Shown: positions 28,152-37,904 of the stretch, piece after piece
How positions within the stretch are numbered: the stretch's first letter is position 1
Layout of the letters: each line of letters begins with the position of its first letter
The notes under the pieces: model-generated
What the model was told of the DNA's origin: nothing
Databases searched by the model: none
Seen by the model: the letters and a program-made list of their open reading frames with translations, nothing else
Translations under genes and position numbers: made by a program
NCBI RefSeq assembly: GCF_026683955.1
Contig: NZ_CP113343.1
Coordinates: forward strand, 1,984,001 to 2,048,000
DNA length: 64,000 nucleotides
Reading direction: 5' to 3'
DNA from: Arthrobacter sp. MMS18-M83
GTDB lineage: Bacteria > Actinomycetota > Actinomycetes > Actinomycetales > Micrococcaceae

Positions 28152-28787
28152 ATGAATTCGCCTGACATCCTCCATGCTGCCGGACTTGGCCTCGGTACCG
28201 GCCTGGCCCTCATCGTTGCCATCGGTGCGCAAAACGCCTTCGTCCTCCGGCAAGGAATCCGTGGCGAGCACGTCGGACCAATCGTCGCGGTGTGCGCCAT
28301 CTCGGACGCCCTGCTCATCGCGGCGGGGGTACTCGGCACAGGTGCCTTCATCACAGCGGCGCCGGCCGCCGTCGTCGTTCTCCGCTATGTCGGTGCCGCC
28401 CTCCTGGTGACGTACGGGGTGATGGCGGCGAGGCGGATCCTCAAGCCGCAAGCGCTCGTGTCCGCGGACCCGGGGTCCCCGGGCGCCCGACGCGGCGGAC
28501 TGGCGCGGGCGTTGGCCACTGTCCTGGCACTCACGTGGCTCAACCCCCACGTCTATCTGGATACCGTGCTGCTCCTGGGATCTGTGGCGAACTCGCAGGC
28601 GGACGGGCTCCAGTGGTGGTTCGGCGCCGGAGCGATGCTGGGCAGCATTCTGTGGTTCTGTTCGCTCGGGTTCGGTGCGAAACGGCTCCGCGGCTTCTTT
28701 GCGCGCCCGGCTTCCTGGCGAATCCTCGACGGCGGGATTGCCGTCACCATGGTGGGGCTCGGCGTCGGGCTGGCTTTGGGCAGCTGA
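28152..28787 (+). CDS. lysE: LysE/ArgO-family basic amino-acid exporter
   Basis: This 211-residue exporter has six likely membrane spans. The LysE signature is visible as GLGTGLALIVAIGAQNAFVLRQG (residues 12-34), ALLIAAGVLGTG and TWLNPHVYLDTVLLLG. It exports lysine, arginine or related amino acids. The AAGG that could serve as ribosome site touches the ATG, so translation may be leaderless or start elsewhere. The divergent LysG gene predicts induction by basic amino acids. Confidence 0.93.
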   Translation: MNSPDILHAAGLGLGTGLALIVAIGAQNAFVLRQGIRGEHVGPIVAVCAISDALLIAAGVLGTGAFITAAPAAVVVLRYVGAALLVTYGVMAARRILKPQALVSADPGSPGARRGGLARALATVLALTWLNPHVYLDTVLLLGSVANSQADGLQWWFGAGAMLGSILWFCSLGFGAKRLRGFFARPASWRILDGGIAVTMVGLGVGLALGS

Positions 28788-28872
28788 CTCGCCGTTGCCT
28801 CGCAGACAGCAACAGGCACCCCGGCAATTCTCACAACAAGCATCCAGTCAACTCCCAGAAACTGGGAGCATC

Positions 28873-29592
28873 ATGAATGCTATGAAAAAGAACGGCCCCG
28901 AAGCCAAGCTCCTCGTCGTCGACGACGAACCCAACATCCGCGAGCTGCTGTCCACCTCGCTGCGTTTTGCCGGTTTTGAGGTCGTTGCGGCGTCGAACGG
29001 GCGCGAAGCCCTCGCTGCCGCCGATCTCCACTCCCCGGACCTCGCGGTACTGGACGTCATGCTCCCCGACATGGACGGGTTCACCGTCACCCGCCGCCTT
29101 CGTGCCGCGGGAAAGCATTTCCCTGTCCTGTTCCTGACCGCCAAGGACGATACCGAAGACAAGGTCATGGGCCTGACCGTAGGCGGCGACGACTACGTCA
29201 CCAAGCCATTCAGCCTGGATGAAGTTGTGGCGCGGATCCGCGCAGTACTGCGCCGCACGCAGCCCATGGAAGACGACGACGCCGTCATCCGCGTGGATGA
29301 CCTGGAGCTCGACGACGACGCCCACGAGGTCCGCCGCGGCGGCACCATCATCGAGTTGTCACCCACCGAGTTCAAGCTGCTCCGCTACCTCATGCTGAAC
29401 CCCAACCGAGTGCTGTCCAAGGCGCAAATCCTGGACCACGTCTGGGAATACGACTTCAACGGAGACGCCTCGATCGTGGAGTCCTACATTTCCTACCTCC
29501 GACGCAAAGTGGACATTGACCCGGACGCAGCTGCCCTGATCCAGACCAAGCGTGGCGTGGGCTACGTATTGCGGACGGCCGAGAAGCGCTGA
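28873..29592 (+). CDS. OmpR-family response regulator
   Basis: This 239-residue regulator has a receiver domain (residues 10-125) with acidic pocket VVDDE, phospho-acceptor Asp in LAVLDVMLPDMDG, a Thr in LFLTAKDD and the Lys in YVTKPFS. A winged-helix domain follows with ELSPTEFKLLRYLMLNPNRVLSKAQILDHVW and SYISYLRRKVD. The start is ATG at 28873 behind GGGAG; a second ATG nine bases on is possible. The sensor kinase gene begins two bases after the stop, so they are co-translated. The stimulus is unknown. Confidence 0.95.
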   Translation: MNAMKKNGPEAKLLVVDDEPNIRELLSTSLRFAGFEVVAASNGREALAAADLHSPDLAVLDVMLPDMDGFTVTRRLRAAGKHFPVLFLTAKDDTEDKVMGLTVGGDDYVTKPFSLDEVVARIRAVLRRTQPMEDDDAVIRVDDLELDDDAHEVRRGGTIIELSPTEFKLLRYLMLNPNRVLSKAQILDHVWEYDFNGDASIVESYISYLRRKVDIDPDAAALIQTKRGVGYVLRTAEKR

Positions 29593-29594
29593 CT

Positions 29595-31075
29595 TTGTTC
29601 AACCGTTGGAAGTCGGCCTCCCTCAGGTCGCAGCTGGTTGCCATCATCATGGGACTGCTGCTCCTTGCCCTGGCCGCCACGGGCGCCGGGACGCTGACGC
29701 TCGTCAAGAGCTACCTCCAAGGGCAGGTGGACGACAAGCTCAAGACCGCCGTCCAAATCGCCCAGCAGCAGCAATCTTTTGCCAACCTGTCCGAGCCGAA
29801 CCCGGCCGTGCCCACGGACTACTCCCTGACGCTCTACGTCCAGGGCCAGCCGCCCTATCCGTTCGGCGGCAGCAAGACCGATCGGCCGAGCATTGCCAAC
29901 ATCAGCCCGGTTGAAGCCAAGGACCGCAACTACGCCCCCTTCCAGGTGGGTGGCACCGCCGGCGGCAATTGGCGCGTAGTAGCGGTCAACGTCGTGGACA
30001 ACCGGACCGGGCAAAACGCAGTGGTGATCGTCGGGCTGCCCCTGTCCCCCGTGGACAAGGTCATGGAACACGCCACCCTCGTGGTGGTCGGCGTCGGGCT
30101 CCTGACCTTGGTGCTCGCGTTCTTCATCGCCACCTGGACCGTTGCACGCTCCTTCCGTCCCCTTGCCCGCGTGGAAAAGACGGCCGCTGCCATCGCGGCG
30201 GGTGATCTCTCGCGCCGCGTGGAAATCGAGAATCCGGTCACTGAGGTCGGCCGCCTGGGCGGCTCCCTCAACGCCATGCTCGCCCACATCGAATCGTCCT
30301 TTGCCGCGCGGGCGGCTTCCGAAGCCCGAATGCGGCGATTCGCTGCCGACGCCTCCCACGAGCTCCGCACTCCCTTGGTGACCATCCGCGGGTTCTCCGA
30401 GCTCTATCGCCACGGAGCCCTCGCTACGCCGGAAGACGTGGGCACCGCCATGGGCAGGATCGAAAGCGAAGCCAAGCGCATGGGATCCATGGTGGAGGAC
30501 CTGCTCCTGCTTGCCCGCCTGGACGAACAAAGGCCTCTGCAGCTCAAACCTGTGGACCTACAGCTGCTGGCGAACGACGCCGTCGTGGACTCCCTTGCGA
30601 CGTCCGGCGAGCGGAAGATTTCACTGACAGGGCTAGACGGCGGGGCGGCGGCCCCTGCCCCGGTGCAAGGCGACGAGGCCAAGCTTCGGCAGGTTCTGGG
30701 AAACCTGGTGGGGAACGCCCTGCGTTATACCCCGAAGGAACGCCGATTGAGCTCGCTGTCGGGGTTCGGAACACTCCGTCGGGGATGTTCTCCGTTCTCG
30801 AGGTGCGGGACCACGGCAGCGGCATTCCGGCCGAGGAGCTGCCTAGGATCTTCGAACGCTTCTACAGGGCGGATACCTCGCGCACGCGGGAGACCGGCGG
30901 CAGCGGCCTTGGACTCGCCATTGTGGCCGCTATCGTGGGCTCCCATGGCGGGACGGTAAGCGTCGAGAAGACGGACGGCGGCGGGGCCACTTTGGTTGTC
31001 AGCCTCCCTTTCCAGGACGAGGTGTCCGAGGTGCCTGAAGACGCGAGCGTTGCCGAGGCGGAAATCTCCGACTAG
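29595..31075 (+). pseudogene. Sensor histidine kinase with a 1-nt frameshift
   Basis: The frame from the TTG at 29595 encodes an N-terminal membrane anchor, an extracellular sensor region (about 120 residues), a second span, a HAMP domain, the H box in DASHELRTPL and the N box in NLVGNALRYTP. Just after the N box (near 30731-30737, in a CCCGAAGG run) the frame is lost and soon meets a stop at 30959. The -1 frame continues with EGTPIELAVGVRNTPSGMFSVLEVRDHGSGIP, RIFERFYRADTS and GGSGLGLAIV, which are the missing G1, F and G2 boxes, up to the stop at 31075. One missing base restores a protein of about 490 residues. It may be a true mutation or a sequencing error. Confidence 0.85.
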
Positions 31076-31263
31076 CACCGGCCGGGTTGGCGGAGCATTC
31101 AGGGCTGGCGCGTTCAGGGCCCGCGGGCATGCGAGGCTGGAAGGCAAGTTGTCCACATAGGCCGGTTCGGCTCTGGCAGGGCCGTTCGGCGGACTCTAGG
31201 CTCGATTCGTGGACCACACGCCAGCCGCACCTGCGGACACCTTTAGTTGAAAGGCAACGCCCC

Positions 31264-31554
31264 ATGAGCGTCATTTCCGTCGATACCGAACTGCTCCAGC
31301 TCAAATCCGCCAGCGTCAAGGCCACCGTTGATCGCATCAGTGCCGACGTCCAGGCGATGAAATTCGGCCTGGACGAGCTTCAGGCCACGTGGAAGGGATC
31401 TGCGGCCAACAATTTCCAGGCCCTCGTCTCCGAGTGGACGTTGACCCAGAACAAGGTCGAGGCCTCGCTGGCATCTATCAATCTGGCGCTGTCCTCCGCC
31501 GCGGCAACGTATCTGGAGGCCGAACAAGGCAACACCCAGCGGTTCAGCTACTAG
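31264..31554 (+). CDS. WXG100 (ESAT-6-like) secreted protein
   Basis: This 96-residue helical protein has the WXG turn in LQATWKGSAANNF near residue 43, flanked by two amphipathic helices, and a C-terminal YLEAEQGNTQRF segment close to the YxxxD/E export signal. Members are exported by type VII secretion. The start is ATG at 31264, the one that gives the standard length; an upstream open frame is not needed. No EccC, EccD or other ESX gene lies in this window, so the secretion system must be elsewhere. Confidence 0.9.
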   Translation: MSVISVDTELLQLKSASVKATVDRISADVQAMKFGLDELQATWKGSAANNFQALVSEWTLTQNKVEASLASINLALSSAAATYLEAEQGNTQRFSY

Positions 31555-31646
31555 GCGCTCTGGCGGTGTCCGGTGGGGCGGTGCTTGCGCTTCCCCACCG
31601 GACACCGGACTGACAACCAGCTCCCTACCGTGTTGCTTCTCCGGCG

Positions 31647-32720
31647 CTACTTCTCGGGCGTCGACTGGTGGAACCGCAAGCGCCACCGGCCGTCGTCGAG
31701 CACCCAGATCGAACTCCGCAGTGCCGAGCCGGTTCGTCCATAACTCCGGTAGCTGAGCAGAATGGTGTTGCTTGAGATACGGTCCGCGGAAATGACCTCT
31801 ACCTCGGGGGTTTCGCCTGGGTTGTCCTCCAACGCCATCATGAGTTCGTCGCGGGACCAAATACGACCGGAGCTGCCAATCTCGGTGAAATCCGGGTGAA
31901 GCAGCATCCCCGTACGCCCAAGATCTCCTCTGACGTCCGGCCTCAGGAGCTCCCTCTCAAGAAGAACAACGGTGTCCTCGTCTGAGCTCCCGCCACTCTG
32001 GCCAAGGGGGGCAACCTCTTCAAACTCTGCGAACAGAGTGGGCTCGGTGAATGTCTCTGGCTCTGCGAATGTGTCCTGCCCGGTACCCCTCACCGACTCA
32101 TAGGAAAGATCCTGATCGCCGAAAAGTGTGAGGTCTTCGTCCTGAGCGTCAGCGCCGTCGAAAAGCGACGGTGGTTCCACAGCTACGGCGCGGTCTGAAG
32201 GCCCCGTCTGGCGGGTAGAGCGATTGAGGGGCACGGATTGTCCGGGTTCGTCGGTTCCCGGATAACCCGGGCCGCTGGGAGCGGCTGTGCCCTGCTGGTA
32301 CGCGCTAGCAACGGCACGGGCGCGATCGTCGGCGGCCTCGTTGAGATCGTGGCCTGCATGGCCCCTGACCCATTCGAACGTGTATTTCCGGCCGACAATG
32401 GCCTGGTCGATGTCCTTGAGCAAATCGACATTCAAGACAGGCTTTCCGTCGGCCTTGCGCCATCCCTTGCGCTTCCAGCCCGGCATCCACTTGGTGATGC
32501 AGTTGATGACGTACTGGCTGTCGCAGAGGATCTTCAGCTCTTCGTGGGGAACATGAGCCGTGGACCGGAAGAGGTCCAGCACAGCCATGAGTTCGCCCTG
32601 GTTGTTGGTTCCGTGCGGCCACCCGCCGGCCCGCCAACAAGAGTCGTTCACATACCAGGCCCAACCAGCGGGCCCGGGATTGCCGAGGGCAGAACCATCG
32701 GCGGCAGCAATAATCGTCAT
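31647..32720 (-). CDS. Ribonuclease HI fused to an NTF2-like (DUF4440) domain
   Basis: The first 150 residues are RNase HI, which cleaves RNA in RNA-DNA hybrids. The catalytic acids are seen in AAADGSALGNPG, NQGELMAVL, LCDSQYVINC and EAADDRARAV. A linker of about 100 residues rich in Pro, Asp and Glu follows. The C-terminal 110 residues (from LLERELLRPDVRGDLGRTGMLLHPDFTEIGSSG) look like an NTF2/DUF4440 alpha-beta domain. The 357-residue length is about twice that of a plain RNase HI. The ATG at 32720 starts the catalytic domain directly; 32729 is an alternative. The C-terminal domain might bind a small ligand or help dimerise. Confidence 0.88.
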   Translation of the reverse strand: MTIIAAADGSALGNPGPAGWAWYVNDSCWRAGGWPHGTNNQGELMAVLDLFRSTAHVPHEELKILCDSQYVINCITKWMPGWKRKGWRKADGKPVLNVDLLKDIDQAIVGRKYTFEWVRGHAGHDLNEAADDRARAVASAYQQGTAAPSGPGYPGTDEPGQSVPLNRSTRQTGPSDRAVAVEPPSLFDGADAQDEDLTLFGDQDLSYESVRGTGQDTFAEPETFTEPTLFAEFEEVAPLGQSGGSSDEDTVVLLERELLRPDVRGDLGRTGMLLHPDFTEIGSSGRIWSRDELMMALEDNPGETPEVEVISADRISSNTILLSYRSYGRTGSALRSSIWVLDDGRWRLRFHQSTPEK

Positions 32721-32804
32721 GGTTTCCATCCTGCCAGACCACCCCGACACTCTCCGACCTCCAGACCCCCAGACCCCCGAGGCCGAGTCATTCCCTTGCC
32801 GAAC

Positions 32805-33037
32805 GACGCTCCTTCACTTACAGGCCCAAAAATTCCAACCCTCCTGCAGATCTTGCTCCCTGCGGTCGTCAAGCGTCGAAAGAAAACCCGACAAAAGTGA
32901 ACGAGCGTCCGAAGAAGACCCGACGTAAGTGCACGAGCGTCGAAAGAAAACCCGACAAAAGCGAGCGAGCGTCCGAAGAAGACCCGACGTAAGTGAGCGA
33001 GCGTCCGAAGAAGACCCGACGTAAGTGCACGAGCGTC
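32805..33037. repeat. Repeat family C copy 1: 32-bp tandem units with inverted ends
   Basis: The left end GACGCTCCTTCACTTAC (32805-32821) and the right end form a 17-bp inverted repeat with two mismatches. Read on the minus strand from 33037, at least five 32-bp units follow one another. Each begins with GACGCTCG followed by a YTCACTT or similar word and continues with a TTGTCGGGTTTTCTTTC-type half. Two versions of the second half alternate. It lies between groEL's terminator and the RNase HI promoter. The same period and motif occur at 56831-56989. Confidence 0.85.
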
Positions 33038-33048
33038 GGTTAAACGGC

Positions 33049-33083
33049 GACGGCGGCCCCCACCTGAGGTGGGAACCGCCGTC
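33049..33083 (-). terminator. groEL transcription terminator
   Basis: GACGGCGG (33049-33056) and CCGCCGTC pair, and the stem continues through CCCACC/GGTGGG around a 3-base loop, giving a stem of about 16 bp. It lies 32 bases after the groEL stop. No strong U-run follows, as is common in high-GC actinobacteria. Confidence 0.85.
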
Positions 33084-33114
33084 GTGCGTGTTGCTGGTGA
33101 GCTAACGCGGGGGT

Positions 33115-34785
<1,671 letters not shown>

Positions 34786-34923
34786 TCACTGCGGTGCCCG
34801 CGACGGACGATCCTTCACATTCGGCCTCTGTACGCCGCGTGGTCCGGATCTCACCCCAGCAAGGTGTTCTTTGTTCTCCCAGGCACCGCCACTACTTCCA
34901 AGCGGCCGGAGCCGCACAAAGAA

Positions 34924-34950
34924 TTAGCAGTCAATGCTTGAGAGTGCTAA
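34924..34950 (-). promoter_or_regulatory. CIRCE operator 1 upstream of groEL
   Basis: TTAGCAGTC-N9-GAGTGCTAA matches the CIRCE consensus TTAGCACTC-N9-GAGTGCTAA at 17 of 18 positions. It is the expected HrcA site. Confidence 0.9.
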
Positions 34951-34957
34951 TCAATAA

Positions 34958-34984
34958 TTAGCACTCACCCGAGGAGAGTGCAAG
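34958..34984 (-). promoter_or_regulatory. CIRCE operator 2 upstream of groEL
   Basis: TTAGCACTC-N9-GAGTGCAAG has a perfect left half and 7 of 9 matches in the right half. It lies 7 bases from CIRCE 1. Double CIRCE sites are known before other actinobacterial chaperonin genes. Confidence 0.75.
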
Positions 34985-35040
34985 CAGAAGCGCCTGAAAA
35001 TACTCGCCACGCCGGGGGAATTCGCTGTCGGCACAGCCCA

Positions 35041-36375
35041 TCACGGCGTCCGCGAGGCGGTCTCTTTGCCGCTCACGCGGGCCGTGTTGTCAGCGCCATA
35101 CGTGAAGACCATGTAGTTGGACGAGGTAACGTCCCCGTTGGCGTCGAATCCGATGGTGCCGGACTCGCCGTCGTAATCCGGGAGCTTCGCTCCCTTCAGC
35201 ACCTCGACGCAATCCTTGTAAGACGCACAGGATGTGCGCTCTTTCGACGCCGCATCACCCGACGTCGGACGCACCCCGCCGGACACGGTGGTGAGCCAAG
35301 CGGCGATCGAGGCCCCGGCGTCGTCGTTCGCGGCAGCGGCGGCAATCGCCGCGAGAGTGACGGCGTCGTACGTTTCGGCTGCGTACGTTGTGTCCTTGAG
35401 GTTGGGAGCGATCCCCGTCAGCCCGGCTTGGAACTCGATACTCGGGAAGACCCCGGGGAGAATTCCACGCGCGCCGTCAAGCCCGCCCGCACCGAGCGTG
35501 GTCCCGTATTGGCGGATGGCGCCATCGCTCAAGAGCAGCTTCTTGCCTTTCAGCCCCGCGTTCAGAAGCTCGGCCAAGGCACCCTGGGCACCGTCACGGG
35601 CAACCACGACGACGGCGTCCGGCGTGCCGGACTTGATGCTCGCCGCAGCCGGAGCTGCTTTGCCGGCCGCGAATTCCACGTTGGACACGGCATCCATTCC
35701 GAGGCCGCGGGCAGCGTCCATGACTGCTCCGGAGACACGAGTACCGTAGTCCCCGGCTTCGTGCAGGACGGAAAGCCTCTTGGCGCCGGCGTCGTGCGCC
35801 AGCTTCGCCAGGACGCTTCCTTGCGCGGTATCAGCGGCCGAGGTGCGGAAGTAGAAGCCGCCGCTTTTGTAGCTACTGAGTCCGGCGGCGGTGTTGGCCG
35901 GCGAGATGAGCGGAACGCGGGCGGCTGCGAGAACGTCGATAGCGGCGGCAGCATGGCTGGAATCCGTTGGCCCGACCACGACGTCGGCATGAGCTCCAAG
36001 CAATGCTTTGGCCTGCGCCGCAGTCTCGGCAGTGAAGGCCGCCGCGCTGCTGCCGTCACTGGCCGCCGACGCAGGAAGCAACTCAACGGTGTGGCCTTTG
36101 TATCCGCCGGCGTCGTTGATCTGCTTGACGGCTAGCTTGGCCGCTGCAAGCTCTGATTCGTTGAGGAATGCGGAACCACCCCTGTTGTCCAGAATCACCC
36201 CAATGCGCAGGACGCCGTCGCCGCTCGGAGTAACAGCGTCAAGCCTGGCGTTGCCTATGGTGGCGGAGCATCCGGCCAGTCCTAGGGCCAAAGCCGCGCA
36301 GCCTGCGAGAAGAGAAACTAACCGGGACCGGCGCCCTCCAAAGGGCCGGGACAGCCTTATTGCCGCAACACCCAC
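35041..36375 (-). CDS. Branched-chain amino-acid type ABC substrate-binding lipoprotein
   Basis: This 444-residue exported lipoprotein has a periplasmic-binding fold of the Leu/Ile/Val or amide type. The lipobox is LGLAGC near residue 38, after a basic and hydrophobic leader. GVLRIGVILDNRGGSAFLNESELAAAKLAVKQINDAGGYKG is the family opening, and VVVGPTDSSHAAAAIDVLAAARVPLISPANTAAGLS resembles the ligand loop. No permease or ATPase is adjacent, so its transporter lies elsewhere or it acts as a sensor. The start is GTG at 36375, which shares one base with the stop of the cold-shock gene, so it may depend on that gene for translation. Confidence 0.85.
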   Translation of the reverse strand: MGVAAIRLSRPFGGRRSRLVSLLAGCAALALGLAGCSATIGNARLDAVTPSGDGVLRIGVILDNRGGSAFLNESELAAAKLAVKQINDAGGYKGHTVELLPASAASDGSSAAAFTAETAAQAKALLGAHADVVVGPTDSSHAAAAIDVLAAARVPLISPANTAAGLSSYKSGGFYFRTSAADTAQGSVLAKLAHDAGAKRLSVLHEAGDYGTRVSGAVMDAARGLGMDAVSNVEFAAGKAAPAAASIKSGTPDAVVVVARDGAQGALAELLNAGLKGKKLLLSDGAIRQYGTTLGAGGLDGARGILPGVFPSIEFQAGLTGIAPNLKDTTYAAETYDAVTLAAIAAAAANDDAGASIAAWLTTVSGGVRPTSGDAASKERTSCASYKDCVEVLKGAKLPDYDGESGTIGFDANGDVTSSNYMVFTYGADNTARVSGKETASRTP

Positions 36376-36578
36376 TAGATAAGACGCACGCTTTCTGCCT
36401 GCGGGCCCTTCTGGCCCTCGCCCAGTTCGAAGTCGACCCGTTGTCCTTCTTCGAGCGCACGGTAGCCATCCATCTGGATAGCGGACCAATGCACAAAGAT
36501 GTCGTCACCGGACTCATCCACGGTGATGAATCCGTAGCCCTTTTCGGCATTGAACCATTTGACGGTTCCCAAAGCCAT
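36375..36578 (-). CDS. Cold-shock protein CspA-type
   Basis: The 67-residue product is a plain cold-shock protein: [16 protein letters not shown] with RNP1, DIFVHWSAI with RNP2, and [13 protein letters not shown] at the end. It binds single-stranded RNA and DNA. ATG at 36578 sits four bases after GGGGA. It is followed without a gap by the binding lipoprotein. It is separate from the larger cold-shock protein at 21.8 kb. Confidence 0.95.
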   Translation of the reverse strand: MALGTVKWFNAEKGYGFITVDESGDDIFVHWSAIQMDGYRALEEGQRVDFELGEGQKGPQAESVRLI

Positions 36579-36716
36579 GATCCCCACACTTTCAACTAGC
36601 AGTGGCCGGCTTCCGGGATCTCCGGGCCAGCTCACAACTACTGTAACCACAGTCACGTTGCAGTGCCGCAACCTTGGGTGTGGGTGGCAGCAATGTTATT
36701 GAGGCGTAACCGAGTT

Positions 36717-37337
36717 CTACTTGTATCCCGGCCCCAGAATGACAACCACCGGCTGCGGGAATTCGGCACTGTCCACGAGGTTTGCGATGCCCAGCAGCTT
36801 GCCGAGGGCTTCAGCGTTGCTCTTCTGGGCCGGGCCCTTGTAGAAGACCGACGACGACTGCTGTGGCACGCCACCCCAGTTTGCGACCGTAGACAGCGGC
36901 CAGCCCCCGCCTTGCACGACGGCGGCCACGCGGGCAGCCAGGCCACCGGTGGTGGTGCCGTTGTAGACCGCGACTGTCGCGGTTTTGTCCAGCGGCGCCG
37001 TGGTGGGCGTCGGCGTGCTGGGAGGGGTGTCACCCGGCTGGCTGGATGGCTGCGCCGGGCTGCTCGGAGAAGTGCTTACCGACGGTGCCGGGGCGGAGGC
37101 CGCGGCAGTTTGCTTGGAGGCGTTCGCGGTAACGGCAGCTTGCGGCGTCGTCGAGGACGTGAACCCAAGCTTCGGAAGGATAAGGAACGCAACGAGGCCT
37201 ACCGCCAGTGCAATGCCACCCAGGAGGAGCACAGGCCATAGTGCGGGGCGGGAAGCGGTGGCGACGAGCCGGTGGACACCCTGCCGCGATGAGCTCTGCG
37301 GGACGCGGTCGAATTCATCCCGGGCAAATTTGGTCAT
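36717..37337 (-). CDS. LytR C-terminal domain membrane protein
   Basis: This 206-residue protein has a cytoplasmic head, one membrane span (about residues 36-58: WPVLLLGGIALAVGLVAFLIL), a Ser/Thr/Pro-rich extracellular linker and a C-terminal LytR_C domain (ATVAVYNGTTTGGLAARVAAVV to the end). The pair with the DUF3263 gene matches Rv0431 (VirR) and Rv0430 of M. tuberculosis, where VirR affects the cell envelope and vesicle release. The ATG at 37337 is chosen because it gives a short cytoplasmic head. Confidence 0.9.
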   Translation of the reverse strand: MTKFARDEFDRVPQSSSRQGVHRLVATASRPALWPVLLLGGIALAVGLVAFLILPKLGFTSSTTPQAAVTANASKQTAAASAPAPSVSTSPSSPAQPSSQPGDTPPSTPTPTTAPLDKTATVAVYNGTTTGGLAARVAAVVQGGGWPLSTVANWGGVPQQSSSVFYKGPAQKSNAEALGKLLGIANLVDSAEFPQPVVVILGPGYK

Positions 37338-37386
37338 GGTGAAGCCTTGTCCTTGCTGCTTGCTTGCTGGGGGATCAGCGTGTGCT

Positions 37387-37722
37387 TTACGCGTCAGAAC
37401 CAAGGCGGCGCGCCGTGCGGGCCCTCTGACGTGACATACGTAGTCTACGCAATCTCTTGACGAGCATAGGATCGTGCGTCAATGCGTCCTCGGTGTCGAT
37501 GAGCGCATTGAGGAGCTGGTAGTAGTGGGTGGCCGAAAGATCGAAGAGCTCCCTGACGGCCTGCTCCTTGGCCCCGGCGTACTTCCACCATTGCCTCTCC
37601 AAGGCGAGCATCTGCTGTTCGCGCTCGCCCAGCGGCGAGTCGCTGCGGATTCCGGCGGACAGGTCTTCGAGTACCAATCCAGTTGCTTCGGACGCCATGG
37701 ATTCCCGTGCGGGTTCTGCCAC
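37387..37722 (-). CDS. DUF3263 protein
   Basis: This 111-residue soluble protein contains the DUF3263 block LGEREQQMLALERQWWKYAGAKEQAVRELFDLSATHYYQLLNALIDT and a basic C-terminus rich in Arg. The middle reads like a helix-turn-helix. The start is GTG at 37722, six bases after GAAGGAG; an ATG at 37767 lacks a ribosome site. It precedes the LytR_C gene by 49 bases, as in other actinobacteria. The function is unknown. Confidence 0.88.
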   Translation of the reverse strand: MAEPARESMASEATGLVLEDLSAGIRSDSPLGEREQQMLALERQWWKYAGAKEQAVRELFDLSATHYYQLLNALIDTEDALTHDPMLVKRLRRLRMSRQRARTARRLGSDA

Positions 37723-37904
37723 GACACACTCCTTCGACGCATTGACTGAAAATTGTCCCGCCCCCATGGTAACGGGCGAATAACATCGATGTCATTCGCC
37801 CCGCCGCTTCCAGTGGAGTCGCGTTCTGCAGTGTCACTTCCCGCAGAGCCGTTTTTCCGCAGAGCCGTTTTTCCCCAGGGCCCCAAGACAGGGACAATGG
37901 CTGG

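Noticed and set aside
28675..28872. An N-terminal extension of the response regulator
   Set aside because: It overlaps the end of lysE in another frame; the ATG at 28873 has GGGAG and starts just before the receiver domain.
32805..33037. A CRISPR array
   Set aside because: The 32-bp periodicity is there, but whole units are near-identical with no unique spacers, and no cas gene is near.
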